Origin: Azospirillum sp. 51_20
GTDB lineage: Bacteria; Pseudomonadota; Alphaproteobacteria; RF32; CAG-239
DNA length: 46,036 nt
Reading direction: 5' to 3'
Assembly: GCA_001917175.1 (NCBI GenBank)
Contig: MNTV01000038.1
Coordinates: 1 to 46,036, forward strand
Shown here: positions 32,712-41,059 of the stretch, piece after piece
Layout of the letters: each line of letters opens with the position of its first letter
Position numbering within the stretch: position 1 is the first letter of the stretch
The notes under the pieces: model-generated
What the model was told of the DNA's origin: nothing
The model's input: only the letters and a program-made list of their open reading frames with translations
Databases searched by the model: none
Position numbers and translations under genes: made by a program

Positions 32712-32930
32712 TCACGGCTTGTCTGAAGGGGACGGTTCTTTTGCCCGGGAGGCAGCGTCTTTTTCTGCCGGCGTCAGCGCTTTTTCTTCGCTGAAATACC
32801 GCCTTTCGCGGAATTCGGATTTTTTGCCGGGATTAAAAACGGAAAGCGGACGAAAATAGCCCATGATGCGGGTCCATATTTCGCATTTCTGCCGTTCTTC
32901 CTCTTTTAATTCCGGTTCTTTATTTTCCAT
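32712..32930 (-). CDS. Stand-alone NrdD C-terminal (glycyl-radical-loop) mini-protein
   Basis: A 72-residue protein. Residues 15-47 (KCEIWTRIMGYFRP and then FNPGKKSEFRERRYF) match the extreme C-terminus of class III anaerobic ribonucleotide reductases as I recall it, including the R-x-x-GY glycyl-radical loop with Gly24. The rest of the enzyme is absent, and the C-terminal 25 residues are a charged tail. It overlaps the NlpE-like gene by 11 bases, so the two are co-expressed. It could be a spare radical domain in the manner of GrcA for pyruvate formate-lyase, or a remnant. That role is inference. Confidence 0.65.
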   Translation of the reverse strand: MENKEPELKEEERQKCEIWTRIMGYFRPLSVFNPGKKSEFRERRYFSEEKALTPAEKDAASRAKEPSPSDKP

Positions 32931-33312
32931 TTTCCGCTTTTCCCGCGCAGTCTTTGATTTTTTTCAGGATGTAATTGTCAGCCAGGGCGCCGGTGATTTC
33001 CTTTTTCTCGTAGTCGAGCAGGCGAAGCTGTCCTTTTTCCTTTTTGTAATAGGAAATTTCGCTGCCGGTTTCCAGCTTGATGATGCTGCCGTCTATGTCG
33101 TAAGTACCTTTTTCGTAAAAGGTGCCGTCTTTCTGACCGACATAAACCAGTTTGTTGACAAACGTGTTGTTGGCGTTGAGCTGCAGGGTCATGTCTATTC
33201 CCGGGCCGTCGGCGGCCGGCAACAGTCCGTTGTAGGTTCCGCAGATTTCTGACTTGGGTGAGCAGCCGGCAAGGGCAAGGGCGGTCAGCGCGGTATAAAA
33301 AAGTCTGTTCAT
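32920..33312 (-). CDS. NlpE-like lipoprotein lacking the CxxC motif
   Basis: A 130-residue lipoprotein with lipobox LAGC (Cys17) and a strong GGAGG site before the ATG at 33312. The mature part resembles the N-terminal NlpE domain: ICGTYNGLLPAADGPGIDMTLQLNANNTFVNKLVYVGQKDGTFYEKGTYDIDG. NlpE senses surface contact and copper in E. coli and has CADC where this protein has PAADG, so the metal-linked cysteines are missing. It is the first gene of a two-gene unit with the NrdD-tail protein. Confidence 0.75.
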   Translation of the reverse strand: MNRLFYTALTALALAGCSPKSEICGTYNGLLPAADGPGIDMTLQLNANNTFVNKLVYVGQKDGTFYEKGTYDIDGSIIKLETGSEISYYKKEKGQLRLLDYEKKEITGALADNYILKKIKDCAGKAENGK

Positions 33313-33400
33313 GTTTCCTCCTTTTGTTTCCGATATGGTGATCGTGCCGATTGAGTTCAGCCCGGCTTTTAGTTTTAAGCAAAAATCGGTTTTGGGCAAC

Positions 33401-33437
33401 AAAAAACTCCGCAATCCGGAGATTACGGAGTTTTTTT
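33401..33437 (-). terminator. Terminator of the efflux operon
   Basis: AAAAAACTCCG pairs with CGGAGTTTTTTT around a region holding a further TCCGGA palindrome. T-runs exist on both strands. It follows the end of the RND gene by 13 bases. Confidence 0.8.
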
Positions 33438-33449
33438 GCCTGTCGGTCC

Positions 33450-36400
33450 TCAGGCCTGCTTTTCGGCTTTTTTGACTTTGACCGGTCCACTTACCTTTTC
33501 CGTCAACGTCTGGAACAGAACGTAGAGCATCGGAATAATAATCAGACCGACCATGGTGCCGACCAGCATTCCGTAGAATACCGGTACGCCGATGGCGATT
33601 CGGCTGTTGGCGCCGGCGCCGGTGGCGACCACCATCGGCAGAGTGCCGAGGATGAAGGTGAAGGCCGTCATCAATACCGCGCGGAACCGTTCTTTCAGAC
33701 CGATCATCGCGGCTTTGTTGATGGAAGTGCCTTTTTCGCGCTCTTCCTTGGAGAACTCGACGACCAGAATCGCGTTTTTGGCAGCCAGACCGACCAGCAG
33801 AATCAGCCCCAGCTGGGCGTAAATGCTGAGCGGCAGTCCGTGTATGAACAAGCCGAGCAAGGCGCCCACCATGGCAACGGAAACCGAAGCAAGAACCGGG
33901 ATCGGCGTGCTCCAGCTTTCATACTGCGCAACCAGGAACAGGTAGGCGAAAGTCAGCGCCAGAGCGATCAGGTAACCGATTTGGCCCTGGTTGGCCTTTT
34001 CCTGATAGCTCATGCTCGACCATTCGTAGCTGTAACCCTTCGGCAGGGCCTCCTTGGCCAGTTGTTCGACGGCGTTCATGGCTTCGCCGGTACTGAAAGC
34101 TTCGTTGCCGACAATGTTGATGGCTGCCGCCGGGTATTGGTTGTAACGGTCGATGGTGCTCGGCGCCAGAACCTTGCTCAGGTTGATCATGCCGCCCAGA
34201 GGAACCATTTCGCCCAGGCTGTTTTGAACGTAAAGGCTGCTGATGTTGTCAACGCCCTTGCGGTACGGCCAGTCGGCCTGGATGATTACCTGGTTTACCT
34301 GGGTTCCGAAGTTGACGTCGTTGATGTAGGACGATCCCAAATACCGGCCGAGAGTGGTATAAATGTCGCCGGTGGTTACCTTCATCGATTCCGCTTTGGT
34401 GCGGTCAATGTTAACAAAGATGTGCGGCGTGGTCGCGTTATAGGTCGAGAACGCATAGGAAACGTACGGCGACCGGTTTAAGCGTCCGAGGAAACCCTGC
34501 AAAGCGGCATCCAGCTTCTTCGGATCCGGAGAATCGAGCGCCTGCAGACGGAAGTCCATGCCGTTGGTGCTGCCAAGGCCCTGGATGGCCGGCATTTCGA
34601 ACATGTTGATGTTGGCTTCGGGGAAGTCGTCGATTTTGGCCTTGATCCGGTTCAGAATGTTGGTCGAATACAATTCCTTGTCCGTACGTTTGGCCCAGGG
34701 TTCAAGCATGGTAATGATGAAGGCGACGTTTTCGCCGGAACCGCCGATGATGCTGTGTCCGGTAACGTTCATGGCATGTGCGACGCCTTTTTCTTCCAAA
34801 ATCAGCGGGATAACTTTCTTGACCAAAGCGTCTGTCCGTTCGCGGGAAGCGCCTTCGGGCAGCTGGATGTTGGTGAAGAACGCGCCCTGGTCTTCGCTCG
34901 GGATAAAGCTGGTCTGGCTGACATGAAGCAGCGCGACGATACCGGCAACGATAAGGGCGAAGATCAAAGCGATAACGCTGACCTTGCGGCTGGCGATGCC
35001 GACGATGCTGGCGTAGCGGTCGCGCGACTTGTCAACGGCGCGCGAGAACCAGAACAGCGGACCGTGCTGGAACGGTTTCAGCGGCCGCAGCATGGTGGCG
35101 CACAACGCCGGCGACAGCGTCAGGGCGTTTAAGGCCGAGAAAGCAACCGCCGTCGAAATGGCGACCGCAAACTGCTGGTAGATTTTGCCGGTGATGCCGC
35201 CGATAAAGCCGATCGGCACGAAAATGGCCAACAGTACCAGAGTGGTGGCGACAATCGCTCCCGACACCTGTTCCATGGCTTTGATCGTAGCCTGTTTCGG
35301 CGAAAGTTTTTCGTTTTCCATCAGGAACAGAACGCGTTCGACCACAACGATGGCGTCGTCAACCACCAGGCCGATCGCCAGCACCAGACCGAACAGGGTC
35401 AGGGTATTTAAGCTGTAGCCCAGCGCCAGAAGAACGGCGAAAGTGGCAAAGATGGATACCGGAATGGTCAGGGTCGGTACCAGTACCGCGCGCCAGTCCT
35501 GCAAAAAGATATAGCAGACGGCGACCACCAGCGCAAAAGTCAGAATCAGGGTAAAGACCACTTCTTCAATTGACGACGTGATGTACTCGGTGGCGTCATA
35601 GGCTACGAAAATTTCCATATCGTCGGGATAGAACTGTTCCAGACGGGCCATTTCCGCACGCAGGTTGGACATTGCGTTGATGGCGTTTGCCCCCGACAGC
35701 ATGTTGACGGCAATGGCTACCGAAGGGGCGCCGTCGAATTGGGATTCCGCGTTATAGTCTTCCTGGCCGATTTCGATCCTGGCAACGTCGCCCAAACGAA
35801 CAAGACCGCCTTCTTCGTCGGTGCGGACGATGATCTGCTTAAACTCTTCAACGTCGTTGATACGGCCGCTGCTGAGCAGGGCGTAGACCATTTGCTGAGA
35901 ACCGTCGCCCGGCATGGAGCCCACCTTACCCAGCGAAGGCTGGATGTTTTGGCTTTCGATTGCCGCCTGGATGGCGGATACCGGCAGGTTGAGCGCGGTT
36001 ATCTTGTTGGCGTCGAGCCATACGCGCATGGACAAAGGCGGGGCGTAAACGTTGACTTCGCCGACGCCGTCCACTCTGATCAGGTTTTTCTTGATGTTGT
36101 TCTGAACGTAGTTGCTCAGGAACAACGTATCATGAGTGCCGTTGGGCGAACGGGCGGTCAAAAAGCCCAGCTGGTCGGAAGAGCGGCGGCTGACGGTAAC
36201 GCCCTGCTGCTGAACTTCCGCCGGCAGTTTGCTCAATGCCTGAGATACGCGGTTTTGCACCTTGACCTGCGCCATATCGGGGTCGGTGCCGACCTTGAAA
36301 GTGATCGTCAGACCGTAACTGCCGGTTGCGTCCGAAGACGAATCCATGTAAAGCATGTCTTCCACGCCGTTGATCGTTTCTTCCAGCGGAATACCCACCG

Positions 36401-36581
36401 TGTTGGCGATAACCTCGGCGCTGGCGCCGGGATAGGTGGCCGAAACCCTGATGGTCGGCGGGGTAATTTCCGGATAAAGAGTGATCGGCAGCGAAAAGAC
36501 GGCGATTGCGCCGGCAAGCGTCAGCACAATCGAAATGACCATCGCAAAACGCGGTCGTTCAATGAAAATCCTTGAAAACAT
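33450..36581 (-). CDS. RND multidrug efflux transporter, HAE1/AcrB type
   Basis: A 1043-residue inner-membrane transporter of standard AcrB length. It has FIERPRFAMVISIVLTLAGAIA at the start, the porter-domain YPEITPPTIRVSATYPGASAEV motif, the proton-relay pair in GLVVDDAIVVVERV and the LVGLAAKNAILVVEFS repeat in the second half. It forms a trimer and exports hydrophobic drugs or other amphiphiles by proton antiport with the adaptor encoded immediately upstream (3-base gap). No TolC-type channel gene is next to it. Confidence 0.95.
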   Translation of the reverse strand: MFSRIFIERPRFAMVISIVLTLAGAIAVFSLPITLYPEITPPTIRVSATYPGASAEVIANTVGIPLEETINGVEDMLYMDSSSDATGSYGLTITFKVGTDPDMAQVKVQNRVSQALSKLPAEVQQQGVTVSRRSSDQLGFLTARSPNGTHDTLFLSNYVQNNIKKNLIRVDGVGEVNVYAPPLSMRVWLDANKITALNLPVSAIQAAIESQNIQPSLGKVGSMPGDGSQQMVYALLSSGRINDVEEFKQIIVRTDEEGGLVRLGDVARIEIGQEDYNAESQFDGAPSVAIAVNMLSGANAINAMSNLRAEMARLEQFYPDDMEIFVAYDATEYITSSIEEVVFTLILTFALVVAVCYIFLQDWRAVLVPTLTIPVSIFATFAVLLALGYSLNTLTLFGLVLAIGLVVDDAIVVVERVLFLMENEKLSPKQATIKAMEQVSGAIVATTLVLLAIFVPIGFIGGITGKIYQQFAVAISTAVAFSALNALTLSPALCATMLRPLKPFQHGPLFWFSRAVDKSRDRYASIVGIASRKVSVIALIFALIVAGIVALLHVSQTSFIPSEDQGAFFTNIQLPEGASRERTDALVKKVIPLILEEKGVAHAMNVTGHSIIGGSGENVAFIITMLEPWAKRTDKELYSTNILNRIKAKIDDFPEANINMFEMPAIQGLGSTNGMDFRLQALDSPDPKKLDAALQGFLGRLNRSPYVSYAFSTYNATTPHIFVNIDRTKAESMKVTTGDIYTTLGRYLGSSYINDVNFGTQVNQVIIQADWPYRKGVDNISSLYVQNSLGEMVPLGGMINLSKVLAPSTIDRYNQYPAAAINIVGNEAFSTGEAMNAVEQLAKEALPKGYSYEWSSMSYQEKANQGQIGYLIALALTFAYLFLVAQYESWSTPIPVLASVSVAMVGALLGLFIHGLPLSIYAQLGLILLVGLAAKNAILVVEFSKEEREKGTSINKAAMIGLKERFRAVLMTAFTFILGTLPMVVATGAGANSRIAIGVPVFYGMLVGTMVGLIIIPMLYVLFQTLTEKVSGPVKVKKAEKQA

Positions 36582-36584
36582 AAA

Positions 36585-37751
36585 CTATTTTCCTTCTGTG
36601 GTCTGTTCGTTAACCGTTCCGGTGCGCACTTTCTTGCCGTCGGAAACTTTCTGCAGGCCCTGGATGATAACCTTTTCGCCCGCTTTCAGCCCGGAGGTGA
36701 CAATCTGCCGGTCGTCGGCAATTTCGCCGAGCGTAATGCGTCTTTGTTCGACCACGTTGTCTTTGTTAACGATCATAACATAGTTTCCGTGTTCGTCCTG
36801 CGCCAACGCCGCCTGAGAAATGACAACCGCGTTTTTCTCGGGGCCGGAACCGATCATGATGTCGACATAGCCGCCGGGGATCAGCATGTCGTCCTTGTTT
36901 TCGAATTCGGAATAAACCGACATAGTGGCGGTACCGGTGTTGATCGAGTTGTCGTTGAAACGGGAAAGAATCGGCTTTTTGATGACCTTGCCGTTGGCGA
37001 GGATGATTTTGCTGTATACTTCGCCGCCGCGTTTGTCATAGTCCTGTCTTAAGTTCAGCATTTCCTTGTCGGTGACGGAAAAGACGATGCGCACCGGGTC
37101 GGTCTGCACGATGTTGGCCAGGGTGCCGCTTGAGGTGCTGACGTAGTTGCCGACGGTGATCATGGCCTTGCCGATGTAACCGTTGATCGGCGAGCGAATC
37201 TCGGTGTGTTCAAGGTCGATTTTGGCCAGCTCGTAGTTGGCTTCCGCCTGTTTGACGGCGGCCTGGGCCTGCAGCATGTTGGAATAGGCCTCGTCCAGTT
37301 TGGATTCGGAAGCGAATTTCTGCTGGTTGAGGGATTTTTGCCGCTTATATTCTTTTTCCAGCTGGGTGAAGCTGGCTTTGGCCTTGTCGAGTTCGGCCTT
37401 GCGCAGGTCGACGGTGGCGATGTATTTCTGCTGTTCGATCACAAACAGAATGTCGCCTTTTTTGACCGCGGAACCTTCGTCAAACAGCACTTTTTCCAGA
37501 TAACCGCTGACCTGCGGCTGGATGTTTACTTCGTTGACGGCTTCCACATGGCCGATGAATTTCTGGGCGGGCGTCACGTCTTTCAACTGTGCTTCTTCCA
37601 CCAGTACGAACGGATCGCCGCCGGCGCCGGCGGGCGCCGTCATCGCATGGGGGCTGAGCTTGGTTTTTAAAAACCAGCCGGCCGCCACACACAAACATAA
37701 GACAACGACTTGTCTTAATATTTTGCGATTGCTCATTTTTCCAACTTTCAT
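36585..37751 (-). CDS. RND efflux periplasmic adaptor, AcrA/MexA type
   Basis: A 388-residue membrane-fusion protein with an N-terminal membrane anchor (residues ~13-26) and no lipobox. It has the lipoyl half-motifs GYLEKVLFDEGSAVKKGDILFVI and IRSPINGYIGKAMITVGNYV flanking a coiled-coil hairpin, and a beta-barrel and membrane-proximal domain. It bridges the RND pump to an outer-membrane channel. The ATG at 37751 is used; 37736 is a possible alternative. The tetR stop lies 5 bases upstream, so all three genes form one operon. Confidence 0.92.
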   Translation of the reverse strand: MKVGKMSNRKILRQVVVLCLCVAAGWFLKTKLSPHAMTAPAGAGGDPFVLVEEAQLKDVTPAQKFIGHVEAVNEVNIQPQVSGYLEKVLFDEGSAVKKGDILFVIEQQKYIATVDLRKAELDKAKASFTQLEKEYKRQKSLNQQKFASESKLDEAYSNMLQAQAAVKQAEANYELAKIDLEHTEIRSPINGYIGKAMITVGNYVSTSSGTLANIVQTDPVRIVFSVTDKEMLNLRQDYDKRGGEVYSKIILANGKVIKKPILSRFNDNSINTGTATMSVYSEFENKDDMLIPGGYVDIMIGSGPEKNAVVISQAALAQDEHGNYVMIVNKDNVVEQRRITLGEIADDRQIVTSGLKAGEKVIIQGLQKVSDGKKVRTGTVNEQTTEGK

Positions 37752-37756
37752 TTTCC

Positions 37757-38377
37757 TTAACCTTTCAATTTTTGATTTTTTTCAATCACCGCGTCAAATC
37801 CTTCCAAAAAAGTACGGGAAAGACTGAAATTTACCTCTTTGCATACATAAGTGTTGATCAGCCCGCGCCAGATGCTGACGACAAGGGCGCTGACCGTTTT
37901 GATGTCCGTTTGAGCGGATATCTCTCCATTTTTTTTAGCCGCTGTCAAGGCCTGTTTTGCCGTTTTGAAATGAAAATCGTGTATTTCCCCGGTTTTGGCC
38001 TGAACCTGGTTGAATACGCTGTCGGACCATTCCACCTGAAACAGGGTGAAGAAAATGAATTTCCGCACTTCAGGACTTTTTTCGATGTGTTCCGCCTCGC
38101 GCCGGAAAAATTCCCTGAGTTCGGCGACGGAATGCGGAGAGATGTATTGGCTGCCGATTTCTTCCCGGTCTTTGGCTACGCGCTGACGAATCAGTTCGGC
38201 CAGAAGTTCGGCTTTGTTTTTAAAATGCCAATAAACCGCGCCTTTTGTCAGATGAATGCGCAGGGCAATATCTTCAAAAGTCGTGCGGGAAAATCCTTTT
38301 TCGTAAAAACAGTCCAAAGCGGATTTTAAGATCAGAACTTTGGTGTTTTCGCTTTCTTCACGGGTTTTGCGCGCCAT
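37757..38377 (-). CDS. TetR/AcrR-family repressor of the efflux operon
   Basis: A 206-residue regulator with the helix-turn-helix ILKSALDCFYEKGFSRTTFEDIALRIHLTKGAVYWHFKNKAELL and a ligand-binding C-terminal part (KFIFFTLFQVEWSD). It is the first gene of tetR-acrA-acrB and probably represses its own operon through the palindrome at 38396-38419, relieved by binding pump substrates. The ATG at 38377 starts at the normal N-terminus (MARKTREESENTK). An upstream extension has no family similarity. Confidence 0.9.
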   Translation of the reverse strand: MARKTREESENTKVLILKSALDCFYEKGFSRTTFEDIALRIHLTKGAVYWHFKNKAELLAELIRQRVAKDREEIGSQYISPHSVAELREFFRREAEHIEKSPEVRKFIFFTLFQVEWSDSVFNQVQAKTGEIHDFHFKTAKQALTAAKKNGEISAQTDIKTVSALVVSIWRGLINTYVCKEVNFSLSRTFLEGFDAVIEKNQKLKG

Positions 38378-38395
38378 TTTCTTTTCAAAATTAAA

Positions 38396-38419
38396 TATAC
38401 ATTCCGGTAGGTATGTATA
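38396..38419 (-). promoter_or_regulatory. Predicted TetR-family operator
   Basis: TATACAT (38396-38402) and ATGTATA (38413-38419) form an inverted repeat with a 10-base centre, 18 bases upstream of the repressor start. It resembles AcrR-type operators (TACAT...ATGTA). Confidence 0.6.
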
Positions 38420-38582
38420 ACGAAAGAAAAAAAATTGCAAGCGAAATCTTTTATATAACCGCAGTTTTTTTGTTTTTAAAGCCGCGGCGCCCGCATGTTT
38501 CCGCAGACGGGGAAAAGCTTTGCGCTGACGGGAAGGAGCGGCAAAAATCCGTAAATTAGGTTTAAATTTACTTTTTATATGT

Positions 38583-38588
38583 TATAAT
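38583..38588 (+). promoter_or_regulatory. Predicted -10 box (TATAAT) of the charged orphan gene
   Basis: A perfect TATAAT lies 30 bases upstream of the ATG at 38619, with a weak -35 (TTTAAA at 38561-38566, 16-base spacing). A GAGGGAG ribosome site follows at 38603-38609. Confidence 0.5.
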
Positions 38589-38618
38589 CGAAAACAAATT
38601 TCGAGGGAGTTTTTGCCG

Positions 38619-39479
38619 ATGGAAGAAGAATCAATCTTAAAGAAAATGGAGCGGCTGTTTAAAATGCGCCGGCTTTTGAAAGAAAAAAAGCTCAAACGCA
38701 TTAAAGACAAAAAGCTGAAATACGGCCGCTGGGACCTTGATGACGAGGACGACGACTATGATTATGAGGATGAGCTGCTTTCCCGGCCGGAACTGATCGA
38801 AGAGGCGCTGAAAGAATATATGTACCAGTTCGGCCTGTCGATTTATCAGAACAAACAGGGCGATTATTATTTCAAACGCTTTGCCGACGACATTAACATC
38901 CGCGGTTTTGACGAACTGGATACCCATCATTTTGCCTTGCGGGAAAAAGAGCCTAATTTTTTTGAAAGGCTGTTGGAAGTCGTTCCGGAAAACAAAATTC
39001 ACCTGACCGGCGATATGGAAACCGCCGTTTTCGACCTTTATGAAAAAGATGCCGTCATGACGGACATTCTTGATCAGATGGTGGAAGAGGAAACTTTGAA
39101 ATGCCGGGAAATTCTGAAAGCGACGGAAGATGTGTACGAGACCGCGGATCAGACCCGTGCGGACGAGTTTTCGCGTACTGACGCGCTTGCGAACGAAGAG
39201 TTCGTTCCCGGTCTTGACGGGCTTGCCGCCGAGAACGGGAAAGCGCGGACGGAAGATTTTTACGAAGACGGCAAGCCTGTTGCCGCCGGCAGTACCGACA
39301 GTGATGCGGGAACGCCGGTTTTTCCCGCCGGAGAGCAATGGGAGGCTTATGAATGCGGCGGCGAAGAGCGGGTGGAGAAAGCGCGGCTGCCTAAGCCGGC
39401 AAAAGTGCGTCGGGTGCGCAAACCGCAGACCAGTTCGTTGCCGGCCGGTATGGTTAAAGATAACGGCAACAACCGCTGA
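38619..39479 (+). CDS. Uncharacterised charged protein, 286 residues
   Basis: No family was recognised. Residues 8-35 are very basic (KKMERLFKMRRLLKEKKLKR…). A block of Asp/Glu/Tyr follows at about 38-53, then a folded-looking part with EEALKEYMYQFGLSIYQNKQGDYYFKRFADDINIRGF to about residue 170. After that comes a low-complexity acidic/Gly region and a basic tail (PKPAKVRRVRKPQ). There are no signal or membrane segments. The opposite charge blocks suggest binding to nucleic acid or a partner protein, but this is inference. It is monocistronic with a good terminator. Confidence 0.7.
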   Translation: MEEESILKKMERLFKMRRLLKEKKLKRIKDKKLKYGRWDLDDEDDDYDYEDELLSRPELIEEALKEYMYQFGLSIYQNKQGDYYFKRFADDINIRGFDELDTHHFALREKEPNFFERLLEVVPENKIHLTGDMETAVFDLYEKDAVMTDILDQMVEEETLKCREILKATEDVYETADQTRADEFSRTDALANEEFVPGLDGLAAENGKARTEDFYEDGKPVAAGSTDSDAGTPVFPAGEQWEAYECGGEERVEKARLPKPAKVRRVRKPQTSSLPAGMVKDNGNNR

Positions 39480-39501
39480 AAGCGGATTTTCTTCTTGTCG
39501 G

Positions 39502-39530
39502 AAAACTCTCCCCGCGGGGAGAGTTTTTTG
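39502..39530 (+). terminator. Terminator of the charged orphan gene
   Basis: AAAACTCTCCCC pairs perfectly with GGGGAGAGTTTT across a GC loop, followed by more Ts. Part of its right arm (GAGAGTTTTTT) is echoed in the two repeats just downstream. Confidence 0.88.
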
Positions 39531-39549
39531 TATCCCGGAAATTTCCGAT

Positions 39550-39718
39550 CAGGCTGAGGAGAGTTTTTTTTGGGGCGGAGAGGTCAAATGAGAACGGGGG
39601 TGTTTGACGGAAAGGGCGGCGTTGCTGTTTGCAGTTATTTATGTCCCTCCCTACGCAGGCCGAGGAGAGTTTTTTGGGGGCGGAGAGGCCAAATGAGAAC
39701 GGACGTTTGACGGAAAGG
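39550..39718 (+). repeat. Two direct copies of a ~65-base interspersed repeat
   Basis: Copy A starts at 39550 and copy B at 39656. Both read CAGGC-T/C-GAGGAGAGTTTTTT, a G-run, CGGAGAGG-T/C-CAAATGAGAACGG and then TTTGACGGAAAGG, with small length changes in the T-run, G-run and before TTTGACGG. The stretch 39531-39898 has no gene I can support. Short open frames over the repeat units encode similar odd peptides (QAEESF…) and look like frames of a dispersed non-coding repeat. Confidence 0.7.
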
Positions 39719-39898
39719 TGCAGGCGCTGCCGTTTGAATGCTGAAAGCGGATGGGGCGCGGACGGATGCCGCAGGCAAAAAGAATATGCGCCCCAAAAGC
39801 GGAATATGCAAAAAAGGAAACGGCCGGCAAATACCGGCGGTATGTGTAATTGCGAAGTAAAGCGGCAGCCGGGAACAGGGTTTTGCGGCGGAAAAAAG

Positions 39899-39926
39899 AA
39901 AAAGCCGGACGTTATGTCCGGCTTTT
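39899..39926 (-). terminator. Terminator of the AI-2E-family gene
   Basis: AAAAGCCGGAC pairs with GTCCGGCTTTT around gttat. On the minus strand it is followed by TTTTTCTTTTTT, 25 bases after the stop of the gene. Confidence 0.85.
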
Positions 39927-39950
39927 CACGTCATAAAACGGTCGTTGTTT

Positions 39951-41036
39951 TCAGTCTTCAAGATAAAGGCTGCTTTTTTTGTAATTCATAATCGCATGAC
40001 GGATCAGGACGCCGATAATGGCGGCAACCGGAACGGCGATCATCAGTCCGAGGAAGCCGAGCAGAACCCCGCCGGCGAGCAGGGCGAACATAACCCAGAC
40101 CGGATGCAGTCCGACGTTGTCGCCGACCAGTTTCGGAGTGAGGAAGTTGCCTTCGAGAAACTGCCCGACCATAAAGACGGCGGCCACGCTTATAATCGGC
40201 ATCAGGCTGTCAAACTGGGCAAAGGCCAGCGCCATGCTGATGATGAAGCCGGAGATGGTGCCGACATAAGGGATAAAGGAAATGATCCCGGCCAGAAAAC
40301 CGACCAGCAGGCCCAGGTCCAGCCCTGCCAGGTGCAGGCCGACGGCGTAAAAGCTGCCGAGGATGACGCATACGCTCAGTTGTCCGCGGATGAAGCCGGC
40401 CAGTGTGCGGTCGATTTCCCGCGCCTGCTGTTCAATCGACTTTTTTGATTTGCGCGGCAGCAGGCTGCGTACTTTGGCAATGAACTTGTCCCAGTCGCGA
40501 AGCATGTAAAAAGCAACGACGGGAGTGATCAGCAGCAGCGAGATCAGGTTGACGATCGCCATGCCGCCGGAAATCACGCTGCGTAGAATTTTGCCGAGAA
40601 TTTTCAAATTGTTGGCCATGTTGTCGTGCATGTAGCTGCGGATTTTGTCGGCATCGAGCGCGGGGAACATGTCCTTGAGGTCAATGAGCAGGGGTTCGGC
40701 TTTTTTCAAGAGCGAGGAAACGTAGTTTGGAATGACGCTGATAAATACGCTGAGCTGGCTGTCAATGACGTTGACCAGAAGGACGAAGGCCGGCACGATG
40801 ATCAGCACGACCAGAACCAGAACCAGCACGGTCGACCAGGTGCGGCCGATTTTAAGCCGGGTGAACTTGTCGACCAGCGGGTCGAGCAGATAGCCGATGA
40901 TGATACCGGCGACAAACGGCAGCAGCACCGAGCGCAAAATGTAGACAAAGGCGCAGAAAAAGGCAAACAGCGCCAGCCAGAAGACTTTGTTTGACTTGAC
41001 GGGAACGGAAACGTTTACGGAGTTGTTTTTTGACAT
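39951..41036 (-). CDS. AI-2E/PerM-family membrane transporter
   Basis: A 361-residue protein with about eight hydrophobic segments. Typical PerM/AI-2E motifs are LPFVAGIIIGYLLDPLVDKFTRL, TPVVAFYMLRDWDKF, FIRGQLSVCVILGSFYAVGL, SFIPYVGTISGF and GQFLEGNFLTPKLVGDNVGLHPVWVMFALLAGGVLLGFLGLMIAVPVAA. Members export small molecules or move ions; the substrate is not known. The ATG at 41036 was chosen because the upstream in-frame part is Arg-rich and overlaps the next gene. The DUF2066 gene lies 23 bases upstream in the same orientation. Confidence 0.9.
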   Translation of the reverse strand: MSKNNSVNVSVPVKSNKVFWLALFAFFCAFVYILRSVLLPFVAGIIIGYLLDPLVDKFTRLKIGRTWSTVLVLVLVVLIIVPAFVLLVNVIDSQLSVFISVIPNYVSSLLKKAEPLLIDLKDMFPALDADKIRSYMHDNMANNLKILGKILRSVISGGMAIVNLISLLLITPVVAFYMLRDWDKFIAKVRSLLPRKSKKSIEQQAREIDRTLAGFIRGQLSVCVILGSFYAVGLHLAGLDLGLLVGFLAGIISFIPYVGTISGFIISMALAFAQFDSLMPIISVAAVFMVGQFLEGNFLTPKLVGDNVGLHPVWVMFALLAGGVLLGFLGLMIAVPVAAIIGVLIRHAIMNYKKSSLYLED

Positions 41037-41059
41037 TGTTTTCTCTCGGCTTAACAAGG

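Noticed and set aside
33351..34481. 376-codon open frame antisense to the RND pump gene
   Set aside because: Asp/Gln/Val-rich shadow without motifs or ribosome site.
39629..39991. Open frame of 120 codons crossing the interspersed repeat
   Set aside because: It spans a repeat unit and a terminator and enters the next gene in antisense; its peptide resembles that from the neighbouring repeat copy, which suggests a non-coding repeat.
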